Numbered from the stretch's first letter, positions 1 to 12,830 are shown. The stretch: DNA of 64,000 nucleotides from Acestrorhynchus altus (GCA_034509495.1 CM067525.1:4580945-4644944), one strand, 5' to 3'. Made by a program: numbers and translations. The notes: a model not told the origin generated them from the letters alone.

Positions 1-1567
1 ATTGTTGGACATGTTATCAGAAACACCTAACAGCAAACTTCTCTGGACCCAGAGGGGAACCACACTGAATAAAAGTGCATATTACTAACAATAATGTATT
101 AGTAATGCGTTCTAGGCTTCCTATTTCAGGATCAGAGAAACCAGCAGACATGATGAACAACAAACTACTAATTGTGTAACTGTCACATTATCAGATTTTA
201 TTATCAGATAAAATCACTGACCCAGTTATTTGGTTTCAGAGGAAAATGAGAAGGAGGGGCTGTTTGTTCTATCTTTGTGCACAGTGTTCAAATTTCAGAA
301 TAAAAGTCCTGAGAAGGGTTAATACTGACACATAAATAGCAAAGAACATTTAGGTTGTAAGTTTTTACAAGTTTTTTATGTGATCATCATACCTTTCTCA
401 TTTTTTGGCAAATAAAAGTACATCAAACTACGAAAAACGTCCTGTCCTAAAGGTTAAATAGAGAGTTATGTATAAAAATAAGTAGGTTTATGGTATTAAA
501 ACCTGAAGAGATTTGTGGCATCACCAGGAATCAAACCTCTGGTCTCTCAGTGATTGGCAGATTGAAATCACTTCAGGGTTTGTAGATGAGTTTGTGTTAC
601 AGGCTGTTGGACGTTCCACCAAGCCAGCTGACAGCTCTTCAGAACTGATCTGACCAGTTGTGGAAAGATGCTGCTGAACTCATTCTTTGTTGCTCTCTGC
701 TAATCCCATCTGTGGTCTTGCGATGGTTCGTCCCGACCTTGAACAGATCTGATGTAGGTGTTCATCATGTGGACTTAACCGAGGGAGCACAGCGAAGCTC
801 CCCGCAGTTGCTTGAAGACACACTAATTAATAAACACAGGACTTCTTCGAGAAGTTTGCTGTGTGAAAGCCGTGGCCTCGGCTGTGAGATTAAGGGTACG
901 TTTTAATTAAACTGTGGTTTCCGTCTGGCCTCTTGAGACACGTTCTTCTTCTTCTTCTTCCACCTCCCAATTGTTCTCGACTTCTGAGGGTGTACCGACA
1001 GGCTCCTTAAAGAGACATTTGACTTCGCCTCTCCCTCCGAATCTCATTAGAAACCACAGTCGAGGCTAATGTTGGCTGTTAGTGTAATGCCAGGCTGTTC
1101 CGCTGCTTTGAGTTTATGCGCTTGGCTGTTTTTGATTGTCTCAGCGCTTTTCACCGGAGTAAAGGCTGGAATAGCTGATGACCCAAATGATCAAGTCCCA
1201 TGGTGCCCCTGCCTCCCTTGAGTAGACTTATGACAGTGTGTGTATATTCACTTTTTTTTCCGTATAGATGAACACCCCATAGCCCTCGTAAGCAGCTGGC
1301 GTCGAAGTGTAATTTAAAGGGTTGTGACAGCATCTGCAGTGATGTAGCAGTTTTAAGGGCTTACCTCAGTGTTCAGGTAGAGCTGGAAGATGTATGGATA
1401 TAATCAAAAACAGGCATCGCAAACTTTGTAAGACATTCTTCTCGGACAGAGTAACTGCAGAGGTTCACTCCTATTAAAATATCCATCCGCACATGACATA
1501 CCAACCACTTTGAATAGCTTAGTAACCACCTAATGACACACAAACACCTATTTAGTAGGTGCATCCT

Positions 1568-1905
1568 ACCAACCACATATCAACACCTTGGTTACTTAGT
1601 AACTCAACCATTAGATATGGCATAGATGTCTAAAGCACCCTAACAGCCATCCAGCTAGCAACCACCTGGGTCGTCATTGCAACCACTAGAGAATCCATGT
1701 CCATCACTAGCAACCATCAGGCAGCAGACTAGGACACTATAGCAACTACCAGTTCTAGCAGTCACAATGGGATCACATGCAATATTGACAACCACAGCTG
1801 CCTAGCAACTCCTTAGCAACCACCTGGGACAAGATTGTAATCTCCAAAGAATCCATGCCAGTTGTTGTCAACTACCTAACAGCACTCTAGCCACCACCTG
1901 GCAGC
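1568..1905. repeat. Degenerate minisatellite of TAGCAACCACCTGG-type units
   Basis: The motif TAGCAACCACCTGG and variants (GCAACCACTAG, GCAACCATCAGG, GCAACTCCTTAG) recur irregularly at roughly 20- to 60-bp spacing. A shorter stretch of the same motif lies at about 50595-50670, so this is a dispersed family rather than a single local expansion. Confidence 0.7.
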
Positions 1906-1937
1906 CAACGCAGGTGAAGGGGAGTAAAGTAGAGGAA

Positions 1938-2046
1938 CTTAAACTATTTAAAAACTTAAACCCGATATAAACGATATCTCCTGAGCCCATATCTCATTCT
2001 GTTTATATCCTGATATCGATATAATTATTGATATATCACCCAGCCC
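1938..2046 (-). mobile_element. Dispersed element with a GGGCTGGGTGATATATC end (copy 1)
   Basis: Read on the minus strand, this begins TAGGGCTGGGTGATATATC and continues through TATCGATATCAGGATATAAA to a poly-pyrimidine/AT stretch. The same order of motifs is found at 27668-27790 (+) and 50940-51062 (-), aligning by eye over about 100 bp. It looks like the end of a non-autonomous DNA transposon family. The superfamily is not established. Confidence 0.65.
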
Positions 2047-2839
2047 TACAGTGCAGACTATACTTCTGTGGCAAATCCTTTTGTGCTTGTTTCTGTACTG
2101 TAGTTTGTACTGGATATATAGTTTGGATATAAAGGCTCTTAAATGTGTTTTTGGGTTTCAAATAAGTCAGAAAAAATGAAAAATGTGGGGGAAAGGTCAA
2201 CTTTAATGCCTGAGACGGTACAGCACTATTAAATGTTTGGGAACCACAGCTTAACATAAATACGTTTCTTGTTCTGTACCTTTTTTTTTATACCGTATGC
2301 ATTTTAGATGACCTCCGCTTCCAGACTCTGCTTTGTATCTCAGATGAATGCCAGGCTCATGCTCTGCTTCTCTTTAATTGTGTTGTGTAAGCCTGTGTCA
2401 TCTTTTATTTGCTTTCAGAAGAAGCAGGATATTAAAATGCGTGCTATCTGACTGCATCATAAACTGGCCGGATGGCTGGAAACGGTGCGGCTGTTTGTGA
2501 ACCCTGCAGTTCCTGAATAGTAATTAACCCACATCAGCACAGGCTGGAGTCCAGACAGATGGCAGGCCTGCAAAGAGAGAACAGAGAGAGAGATGCTCAG
2601 ACATAAAGGGTTTAAAGGCAGTCACTTAAACAGATTATGACAGGCATTTCCACGTCAGCTGGTCAGCCAGTTTTCAGGGGATTCGGTCTGGATTTGTGCG
2701 AGAGGTAGTGATTTTATGATTTGTGGAAGTGTGCAAGACTCTCGTGCAGCCTTTTACCCACAGCAGTCAGCCGTAACATTAACACCTGCATTACTCTGCA
2801 TACCTTGTTAGTCTCCTTTCTCCCTGATCTTCAACAATT

Positions 2840-3295
2840 AGGACTTCACAGGACCACCACAGAGCAGATGTTATGTGGGTGGTGGGTCATTGTCAGCACT
2901 GCAGTGACACCGATATGGAGGGTGTTTGTGTCTTGCACTGGTACGAATGGTTAAGACACAGCAGTGTTGCTGGAGTGTTTAAACTCTGTGTCCACTCACT
3001 GTCCACTCTATTAGACACTCCTTCTGCACAGTTTATGTTGGTCATCCTCTAGTCCTTCATCAGTGCTCACAGTGCGCTGCCGGCTGGATATTTCTGGTTG
3101 GTGGGCTGTTCTCAGTCCAACTGTGACACTGAAGGGTCTAAAAACTCCAGCAGCACTGCTGTGTCCGATTGTTTTACACCACTGCAACACACACAAACAC
3201 ACCACCACCATGACACTGTCACTGCAGTGCTGAGAATGACCCACCACCCACATAATAGCTGCTCTGTGGTGGTCCTGTGGGGTCTTGATTATTGA
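2840..3295. mobile_element. Foldback DNA element with long imperfect inverted arms
   Basis: The left arm (about 2846-3010) starts with CACAGGACCACCACAGAGCA and runs through GTGGGTGGTGGGTCATTGTC. The right arm (about 3115-3288) is its imperfect reverse complement, ending TGCTCTGTGGTGGTCCTGTG. The arms are about 165 bp with a centre of about 100 bp. A related single-arm copy lies at 16838-17015. No coding capacity is present, which is consistent with a non-autonomous element. Confidence 0.75.
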
Positions 3296-4115
3296 AGATC
3301 AAGGGGCTCGGAGGGTACGAAAATGTGCAGAGAAACAGATGGACTACAGTCTGTAATTATAGAAGTATAAAGTCCTTCTTTGTGGTCAGTAGAGCTGATA
3401 AAAGGGACAGTAAGTGTAAAAACAAGGCTGGTGTTTATGTTCTGGCAGATTGGTGTAGACTCGCTCAATGGCTGCTGGTGCGGCTATGCCCACTTAGCCA
3501 TCTGTGATGACTCTCCTTTTTCCTGCTGCTTCTGCCAGCTCTTCTCCTGTTCTTCACACTGCTTAGCCAAAATCTTGTCACCTTAGCAAAAAATAAAGCA
3601 CTCAAGATGGAGTGCTCATAAGAGGGAGCAGTGTGGAGCTAAAGCTGCTTAGTTATGTTCCTCAAAAGCAAAATTCCACCAAACCACTTTGATTCCAGTA
3701 TCTGTTTTTCTGATTAATGCAGGTAATTCATCAGCTTTACCACATGATTTCTAACTATTCGTGGAGGTATTTTGAGTATTTCCAAGTCTGAATTAGGAAG
3801 AGTCAAACCACATGATCTCAGCTGGTCTCATTTCGTACCTGCTGTTGACATCTGGTCTCAAGTGAGGAGAAGTATGATGCAAGATGTTTGTCCTGCAGCT
3901 TTGTGTCCATTGTAAAGGTGCACATTCCATGGGCTACAGCAGAGACAGCAAAATAAGCTACAAAGCTTTCTCCAGTCTTTCCTGCTCTCTGAAGTACTTT
4001 GGGTGTGATAAATGATCATGTCCATGACCAGCTCCAAAGGTGGCTGGATCACTTGGTCCTGTCCAGGTATTTTAGAATCCCTCAGGACGTAATGTAACAC
4101 ATCGAGCCAGTAGAC

Positions 4116-4236
4116 CAGTGTTTGTCACCCCAGCGTGCCTGGTTCAACTAATCATTAAGAAGCTCTTTCAGGCTTGCAGGGAATCCACAAAAATGTGCAG
4201 ATCAGGGTGCCTCTAGGACCAGGGTGAGAAACAATG
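4116..4236. mobile_element. 121-bp hAT-like MITE with 8-bp target duplication
   Basis: The ends are CAGTGTTTGTCACCC and the reverse complement of CATTGTTTCTCACCC, an imperfect 15-bp inverted repeat. They are flanked by CAGTAGAC on the left (4108-4115) and CAGTAGGC on the right (4237-4244), a 7/8 match. An 8-bp duplication with CA..TG ends is the hallmark of hAT elements. The family resembles the element at 10572-10745. Confidence 0.7.
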
Positions 4237-6119
4237 CAGTAGGCCGATAAACGGTCCTGAAGTACCTGCCATTCACGTTTTAGTGTTCTCCTTTCCGCTG
4301 AACCTACCTAAAATCTGGAGCTGACCACTTGATAACCTCAGTGAAAATGTGCTGGACCGCAGGAAATGTGCTGTGTCCTCGAGGACTAGAGGGAACGAAT
4401 GGTAGCCTATTCCAAGTAGACCTACCTCCAGGTAAGTAATTGGACTGAAATAATATTCAAATGTAGGTTTGCTTTAGGTTTAGAGTGGCCTTCAAGATTG
4501 CCCTCACTATTGTAGGGCTTTTTTTTAAGTCACCAGGTTTCCTTCTTGACCAACTCAAGAAGTTAGATGGTTAGATATTTCACATGTTGTTTCAACCTCT
4601 CCATTTAAGCTGTACATAAGTATAGTCCCTCAGGATTGAGCAGGAGCCCACTTTCTAATCCCCTAGCATCAGGCCAGAGGCATGGCACTGCATCCCTCGA
4701 GCTAGCAAGGCCTTTTGGTGTTGCCTGGCAACCATGTACAGATGGAAGGAGGTCGTGAGGGTCTCTGTTGCCACCCCCGCCATCATTGGGCTCAGATCCG
4801 GAGACTCTCTTAGTAGCCCCTCTGGTCAATGGAATATTTACGTGAAGTGATCCAAGGCAGAGGCACCGGCTTCAGCCCACCACACATTGCGGTCTTCAGG
4901 CTGTAATCAATAAACTTTTGCTCCCACTGCAGCCTCGATTATTACACCCACTATTACAGTCCATCAGATGAGGGTACTGTATTGGTCACACTAGTCTAAG
5001 AGGAGTGGGTGTACAGGGTTTACTGTTGGGAGCTTTTGAGCTCGAGTTTAGGGACAGTGCAGCCTGTGTCATCGCATCGTGTCTTCAGGGCGCACCGTGA
5101 CTTGTCGTTCATTGAACTGTTAGCTATCGCTGCTTGTGTGGGATGGAAGGAGAGATGGACAACAAGGTTGCTAACAGGGGGTTTTCGCCCACATAGACAA
5201 AAGGCCTACAGAGAGAGGGATTCTGCTGCTCTCCAAGCAATCTCTTGTCTCTGGTTCGTGGCTTTGGGTTGTTTTTTTGTTCCTTTCAGGGGGGGCGTCT
5301 GTGTTGGAGGCCTTATTTGTTTCCTGAATGGCTAATATGCCAAGCCCATGCCTGGAGCGAGGCCGCTGAGAGGGGGGCCTTGTTTCTGAACACTGCCAGG
5401 ACGAGCCTTCTGACAGAGCAGCCTACCCCGCTTCATTTCCATACAGCTGTCCCAGAGTAGGAATCCCTGTGGACGCTGCAGGAAGCCTTCCTTTAGTGTC
5501 ACTTCAGAACATTTCTGGAGAATAATCTTGAAGCAGTTGGCTGCTTGTGGAGGGAGCCACAGGACCAGTGGCATGTGTTCAAGTACTCATTGTAAATTTG
5601 TTAATGTAGGCCATAGCAAATGCCAAGTGCGCGGACCCAACAGTCTCGAACAAACATCAACTTTGTTCATTAAAGACTGACACTCTGTGAAGTGCCAAAT
5701 TATCTCCAATTTGGCCAGTGTTGATCACCCACATTTTCAGCTGAATTTGAACTCTTAACCTGGTCTCCCTGGTTTGACTCTAACTGGACTGCCATAATGG
5801 TATGTTCTCCACAGAATTCAGTGAGCAAAGAATTGAGTAGCTCAACCAGCAATTAAGTATTGCATAAAATTTCAAAATCAATTTTTCTTACGCCCAGACT
5901 GCACCCTGTATGTTTCAAACTTTGCAGTTTTGCCATCGAGACGCAAAGTTTAAATGTGAAATTCAATTTTAAAAAGAATTTCCCAAGAATTGGCATGAAT
6001 AACCAGCTCAAATTCAGATTGATTCATATAGTGCTTTTCCCAGTGGCTGTTACAATTAAACTGGGATTCAACAGGAGACTCGAGGGGGTTCCATCGTTGT
6101 CGGGTTTGATACGGTATTG

Positions 6120-6308
6120 CAGTGGTTCTTGATCCTTGCCTTCCAGTAAGACGTCCCTGCTTGTTTTAATGTTTTCCGGCTGTAGCACAACCAGTTCTGC
6201 TCAGCACGGCTCGTCAGTTAGTTCATTAGTTGGATCAGGTGTGTTGGATTTAGGGGACTCTCTAAAACCCGAGGGCCAGAAGTACTTCAGGACCAGGATC
6301 ACGAAACA
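6120..6308. mobile_element. Probable diverged hAT-like MITE
   Basis: The left end CAGTGGTTCTTGATCC is matched by a diverged inverted end TGTTTCGTGATCCTGGTCC near 6288-6308. The target duplication cannot be set with confidence, so the exact ends are approximate. Confidence 0.45.
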
Positions 6309-8394
6309 TATTGTAATACTTCCATATATCCATATCTAGTTCTAAAAAAGAAATTGGATAAGTTAGTCTGACCTTTGTAAGAGGTCTTGGCTTTGAGGAG
6401 TTTAGAATTCTAAGTCATTTGTACTTGTGTAGAGTCTGGAAATGCTGTGAGATCAGTTCCAGTTTGATGGCCTGAACCATCCCATGTGAAGGCCCGAATC
6501 TAGGCTATGGAGACTTTACGGTATTTCTGAAAGATCAGGGGCTGCAGATATGTTTGATGTCCGTGCAAATTGACGAAAGGAATTTGAGGAATTGCTCCCA
6601 CGGTTCTTGAGTTCTATCAGTCTTGTTCGATTTTCAGCAGGGGCTCATCCGTCCGTGCTCGGCCTCCGTGCTGAATCATTTCTGAAGGAGGGACGGGACT
6701 TAAAACCAGCGGCTTCGCTGTGGTAGAAACGTCAGCACTTTTTATTACTTCGTTCCTGCTTGACTGACTTCCAAGTCTGAAGTCTTACGCATGTGAATAG
6801 CTCTGTGAAGACAGCACGGCTCTCGAGCGGGAAACCTCAAAATCCTCCGCTGGAAAATTGACTGGCGTTGCAGCATGAGAACTGCACACAGTCTGCCTAG
6901 GAATGTCTATTTTTGGGAAGCTATTCCGACCTCACTTGCTGGCTTTCTGGCTCCTGGAGAAAGCCTTGTTCTCAGGGGGAGGACAGCCAGCTGGCTCTCT
7001 GGCTCCTGAGGTGTAGAGAGATACTCCTATCTGTCTCTCTCTCTGTCTCTGCCCTGTCTTCATGCTTAAGTCAAATTCCACCAGTAATTATGGATCATGT
7101 GGAAAGAAAATAATGCTTCGGTGAAGAATCCTGCTCAAACGCACACTAGTGCAGTAGTGACAGACCTGAAGATGCAGTTTCAAATGCACTGTGAATGGTC
7201 TGATTTACATCCGGAAAATCAGAAATATGGAAAATATTGAAAATTGCAACTTAAGTCACGTTGTTCTTAAAAATTTGCTGATATTTATAGCTTATTTTAT
7301 AAGCTAACATGGAAAATTTCTCACTTTTTTATGCTATGTAATGAATAGAAAATGACTAACTTTTGGATGTAGATTTTTCACAATATTCAAATTTTTACAA
7401 GTACAAACTTTACAAAGTTGAGATCATAGATGGGATGCAGCAGTATGTGGACAAGCGTTGTCCTGTTGGAATAGAGCACCTGAGTGCATGTTTAGAAAAG
7501 GTAGAACCACTGGTTGCAGGACCGTAACATTAGACTGTCAGACCTTCTTGATGTGTGACGCATGGTAGCAAACCATTGTTCTTGGTGCTGTCCACGGTGC
7601 CACCACACTGGACTCGTCACGGAAAACTGACAGCCAGCTGTGATTGTGATTGAGTGCATGTTCTCACTTTGATTATCTGAACACACACCCACACCCCTCA
7701 GTTTTCACCAAACCTGGACTGTTTGTCACTTGTCTTTTGGAAACATTGTGGGCACCTGGTGTTTTTGGCACCTGAACACGATGACAGGTCTGTTGTCGCT
7801 GGCATTTGAGAATCTTGCGAAAGCGGAGTGTGAAATCTCCGTGCAGTACATGTCGGATAAGCACGTTAGAGACTGGAACTCAACCTGTTTTCTGTCGATC
7901 TTCTGCACCGACCAGCTGTGGGAAACTGGCTGTATCTCTACAGTTCTGGTGCAGAGAAGCAGCCATGACCTAATAAGCCCCGTCGTATAATGCATGGATT
8001 TCAGTTTGCATTTCTCAGCCTGTGTGTTGGAGAAGCCTTCTTCGGGGCAAGGTCGACTCCAATTCCTTAATCAGCATCTCTAATTCAGGCCTGCTGGCAG
8101 CTGGTGTGTGTGTGTGTGCCACATGCCTCACTGTAAGTAATGCAGCTGTTTTACGGCTCCCACAGAGGAGAGCACATGCACTTTCGCTGGTTGAGGCCTG
8201 AGATAGATAGAATTTGCTATGTTAGGGTTGCTATGGTGTATCTGTTGTGAACACACACTGCACTCCCGTTAGTTGCTAATAAAACACACAACGGCTACCA
8301 AACACGCATGAAAACGCTCCACTCAACTGCCACATCACAAAGGCCATGTCAAAATAAAAGTCACTAAAAGAAAGGAACAGACTGTCAAAGAAAG

Positions 8395-8860
8395 ACTGAA
8401 AGAAATAAAGTAAAGTCAGATTATAATTACTTTATTAATCTGTGTGGGAAATTCTTATAGCTGCACCCCTTTATGTAATTTATAAAAATAGAAAGACAAA
8501 TAAAAATAAATAAACAAAAATGACAGAGTAATAAAATGAATAAGCAAACTTTTTGGGATTATCTACATGTTAAAATATTTAATCAATGTTTAAAATAATA
8601 ATTCTTGCACAGATAAGTGAAATTTACAAACTGCACAGGTGATCCAGTGATTGGTGGTGGTCACCCATTAAGGGAGGAGTTAGAGTTAGGAATGACCTCC
8701 TGTGGTGCTCTGCAGTGCACTTTGGTTGGACGTATCTCCTGTGTCTCATCGCTGTTTGGTAGAGTGGGTGGGAGTCATTGTCCATAATGGCCTGCAGTTT
8801 AGACAGCGTCCTCCTCTCCAACACCGCCCTCAGAGAGACCAGCTCCTCTCTCACAGTCTG
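8395..8860 (-). mobile_element. 3' fragment of a non-LTR retrotransposon (LINE), antisense
   Basis: The minus-strand frame 8624-8854 encodes a stretch with RRTLSKLQAIMDNDSHPL. It is like the conserved tail of fish LINE ORF2 proteins, where a 'RTL.KL..IMDN..HPL' block follows the reverse transcriptase. Downstream on the same strand comes AATTTCCCACACAGATTAAT followed by AAAGT. This resembles the usual 3' terminus of these elements, TTTCCC..GGGATTAATAAAGT. The reverse transcriptase catalytic core is absent, so this is a dead 5'-truncated copy. Confidence 0.65.
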
Positions 8861-8884
8861 AGTCTAAACAGAAGCTTCTAATAG

Positions 8885-9125
8885 AAATGAACAGGCCAGT
8901 TCGAATGACCACACAGACTGGGTCAAATTAGAATGAGCAAACCAACCATGTCAAAATAGAAGTGACTAATACAGACGGACTGTCAAAATAAAAGCCACTA
9001 ATAGAAATGAACAGAACTGTCAAAACAAAAGTCACTAGTACAGACAAATGTACTGGGTCAGTGTAAGTTATTAATTTGAGTAAACACACACACCTGGACA
9101 GAATAAAAGTCAATAACACAACTGA
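8885..9125. repeat. Degenerate repeat of ACTGTCAAAATAAAAGTCAC units
   Basis: Variants of TGTCAAAATAAAAGTCACTA followed by ATACAGA or ATAGAAATGAAC recur about five times. One isolated copy precedes it at 8346-8370, and related units occur at 27435-27660. AT-rich; no coding content. Confidence 0.6.
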
Positions 9126-10571
9126 ACATGGAGCTAAAATGTCCAGATTTTGGCCCTTGTTTCCTAAAATGCTTCAATCCATAGCTGAGAGTATGTGATC
9201 GGATCCGAACCCTGAGTTTTGGCATCAGCGATAGCGTATAACTGCACACAGTAACACTGAATATTTTTAGTAGCTAATCAACAGATAAATATATTAAGCT
9301 GTATTTATTTAGCTTCACTTACAATATTTGACTGTGGATTATTGTAGCCCTCAGATTTTATAGAAGAGTTGGCTTGAAAACGCTATTAAATTGACTAAAG
9401 ATCAGCCTGTAAGAGCGCTGCCTTGAAGGCAGATATCAGAAATAAAGAGGAAGTTATTTGTATAATTTATGATGATAATATATCAAATTAATGCACAGTT
9501 ACTCACCCCAAAATGAAAAAAGCATGTAAAGAGCAAATAAACTGATGTTAAAGAATAAGGTGTGTGTGTGTGAAGTACATTTCCATGCTTTACGGTTGCT
9601 TGGTTAGGTTCTCATTTCGTTAAAATGCCAAACCGGAGCTTCCCTTTTCAACAGGAGTGAAAATCACCTTTTTTATCCATTGTAATATTACTTGTAGATT
9701 ATTTCTCTGTGCTTGGTTTGACGCTCTCTGATGCCCTTATCTTTCATCTCCTCTATGTGTAATGGAATTTTTCTTTATCTCAAATGTTACAAAAGCTTAC
9801 ACCGTTCCTGACCGGGCCTTTTAATGCCCATCAGTGATTCGAATCCTGTGCTCAATATTTTTACTCCTTTCAGGTTCCTCTACTTTGCCAGTTCCCATAA
9901 ATTTTCCCCTGACCTTGCAGTGCAGGATCCTTCCTGCATGTTCTTACCCTCTGCGTTGCAGCTACTTTCTGCAAAACCTTCGATCTGGGATTGAATACTG
10001 CAGAATAGAAGGTAGGCTGGAAGCATTGTTTGCTAAATTTTCATCTGAAAGAGAACGCTTATGCCGACAGTTTCCAGATGGAGTCTCGCCTTCCAACCAC
10101 GCTAATACGCTTTGACGTAAAGTATCATTAAACGCCCAGAGACTTTATATTTAGAAGGATCTGGAGTGAGTTCAGAAAGGGACTGGGCAGAGCTCTGAAG
10201 ACATAGGTATTAGAGAAACTGAGTGCCTGAAGATGAGTAGGCCTTTTTTTGGGCACTCGCTGCAGTCGGAGAGTCTGACAGTCTTATACTTAAACTCTGC
10301 AGATAATTCTGAAGGTAACGGCGATGCCAGAAGTTGAATTGACTGGGCAGAAAGCAATGTTATCACCTTGAGACCTATACCCTGTATGAAAGGTTTTAGG
10401 CCACCTGCTTATTTATTGTTTGTTTTCCTGAAATCAGTGGTAATAAGGGCACTAGGACTCTTCCTGGGAAGACTTTCTACTAAATTTTACTGGATGTTTA
10501 CTGGATGTTTGTTTTCTCTGTAGTCAAGGTGTAAACTGGTTAAATACTACGCAGTTTCTAGTGTCTTAGAT

Positions 10572-10745
10572 CTGTGTTTCTTAACTTGGTGCTGGAGGCG
10601 CCACTGCCTTAAACACTGTAGCTTTAACACACCCCATGCAACTCTGTAGAACTTGTTCATGAGCTGATTAGTTGAATCATGTGTCATTAAAATGCTCTAA
10701 ATTACAGGGTAGGGGTGCCTCCAGGGCCAAGGTTGAGAAACACTG
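10572..10745. mobile_element. 174-bp hAT-like MITE with inverted ends
   Basis: The left end CTGTGTTTCTTAACTTGGTG and right end, read on the minus strand, CAGTGTTTCTCAACCTTGG form an inverted repeat of about 30 bp. The flanks TCTTAGAT (10564-10571) and CCTTAGAC (10746-10753) match at 6 of 8 positions, as expected for an old hAT insertion. It has no coding capacity. Confidence 0.75.
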
Positions 10746-10898
10746 CCTTAGACCATTTTTAAGCAATACTCAATAACTCGGTACATAACAGTAGTATTTT
10801 CTGAAGCCAACGGTTGAGTCTTAGTATTTCATTAACCTGTACCTTGAATCTGTGTATTACACAGGTATAACACATGTAAATGTGTGCTTATTCACTAG

Positions 10899-10908
10899 CG
10901 TGTGTGTG

Positions 10909-10939
<31 letters not shown>

Positions 10940-10958
10940 CTGTGTGTGTGTGTGTGCG
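10899..10958. repeat. (TG)n microsatellite, interrupted
   Basis: TG dinucleotides with CG, TT and TC interruptions over about 60 bp. Confidence 0.9.
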
Positions 10959-12219
10959 CATCACTGTGGATAGGTTAAATGCAGAAGACAAATTGCCCTG
11001 AGCGCAACCTATTTGGTTACGTAAATAAATAAAAGAAGTTGACCTTGAACTTGGTGACAAGGATGGGTTGCACAGGTAGTCCTGTACACAGTACACATAA
11101 TTTCAGCCTGGCATTAGGCATAGTGTCAGTAAGTTTCCTGCCAATAGGGTCCTATTCTTTTGGCAAAACGTCTCTACAGGGACTGGGCAATCTGTGTGTG
11201 TATTTGCACTTCTGTGTCAGTAACAGCTGCAGCTTAAAGTGAATGGTTTGCAAGTTTGTCTGCTCTGAATGGTGGCTCAAGTGATGCATGCTCACCGGGT
11301 TGACACGAGGAACCGTCCTTGGGGACAAGCGTTTAGGAGATGTTGTGGGACAGCGTCCTTTTGCTCCCTCAGGCCTTAAAGTATGCATGAGCACTTAAAC
11401 TGTCCGTAGCCGCTGGCAGACATGCATTATTGATAATGGGCAGATTGGCCTTGTTAAATAATACACGGCAGAATGTGTCTCTGCTGTGCCCCCGGCAGCC
11501 CTCGTCCTTAAAGGTGTTGATGCGTTGCGGAGCCTTGGCCCAGCTAGCCCCCGCAAGTCAGCTGTAACTGGCGGCATGCACACATGCACACACAGCTGTT
11601 GCATCATCTTCTGCGGAAGCTTTCCCCCACAAATTCCCTTCACTGCCACAAAGTTCGACTGTTTTGACGGCAAAACTTTGCGAAAGTTATTTTAATATAA
11701 CTCAAGTTATGGGAGCCACCAGGCTGAATGCTCCAGTGTCTTGGCTTCCCCAGTGCATGTTGAAGATAAAAGGGAGAAAGCTGCGTTTTTAAATTATTTA
11801 AGCTGCCGTTTAATGCGGCCATCAGGGTTGTCTTCATTAGAGAATTAGTCCGCCTGTGGTCCAGTCTTTATTATGCAGTCTTTGAGATTTTTAATTTTAT
11901 TATTATTTTTATCTCATCGCTGAAGGAACCCCAGAGGAACCCAGAGCTTGAAACTGCAGCGCTCATATCTTTCCCCCTCTTTCCTTTTCCCATGATGCTC
12001 TGGAACCCCATTACTGAGACCACACGCTGATAGATAGGAGCCTGCAGGCCCCGTCTGCTTATTGTCCGGCGGTTCTGACCGATGTTTGACCCTTTGCTGA
12101 CTCCGTAGGGCAGTGTTTGTGGTGTTTTGTTGGGGTCTCAGTCATTGCGATTGCTCTGGCTGTCACTTTGATTGACAGCTGGGTGCAAATGCTGTGGCTT
12201 TGTTATTTTTCTCGAAATA

Positions 12220-12830
12220 TAATGTTGGTAACAGGAATGACGAGACTGAGTATAACTGTACTGATTACTGGGAACGATATGATGATAGCAAAATGAAAAC
12301 TGAACGACGAATAATGAACGACAGTAATAACGGTAATGATGACAGGATACAACCTTAATGGTAACCAGAATGAGAGTAGCAACAATAACAGGAATGGTAA
12401 CAATAGTAACAAGATTTAAAATAGCAATAATAAAAAGATGACTAACAATAATTGTAACAGGAATGACAGTAGCAACGGTTATAAGAGGAATGACCAAAAC
12501 AATAATTGAAAGAGGATTGCAAAATAGCAAAAATAACAGGAATGAGGGTAACTGTAATCGTAACAGAAATGACGGTGACAATAATAATAAGAATGGCTAT
12601 AACAGTAATTGTTGCAGGGGTTACTCTTTCATCAACTGTAACAGGAATGTCTGTATCAATAATGGTATCAGGAATGATGGTAGCAACAATAGTATCATGC
12701 ATGACAATAACAGTAATAACAATAGTAACAGCAATAATAGGAATGACTGTAATAAGAATTGTAACAGGAGTGATAGTAGGGGAATCACTGTAACAGCAAT
12801 GGTAACAGTTACAACACTAGCATGTGAGCA
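12220..12830. repeat. Irregular TAACAGGAATGA/AATAATAACAG array
   Basis: The motif AACAGGAATGA or a one- to two-base variant occurs at least eight times (for example near 12230, 12390, 12448, 12535, 12638, 12667, 12735 and 12760). The copies are separated by AAT/AAC-rich spacers of uneven length. All plus-strand copies share orientation. Long open frames on both strands are a side effect of the low-complexity sequence (Asn-rich on +, Leu/Ile/Val-rich on -). They are not supported as genes. Confidence 0.75.

Noticed and set aside
4605..4829. Minus-strand 74-residue frame followed by AATAAA-type signals nearby
   Set aside because: No domain, no splice signals in phase, and the polyadenylation-like motif is on the other strand.
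7726..7995. Facing 86- and 89-residue frames on both strands
   Set aside because: No recognisable domain; frames on both strands over the same segment suggest chance or a decayed repeat.
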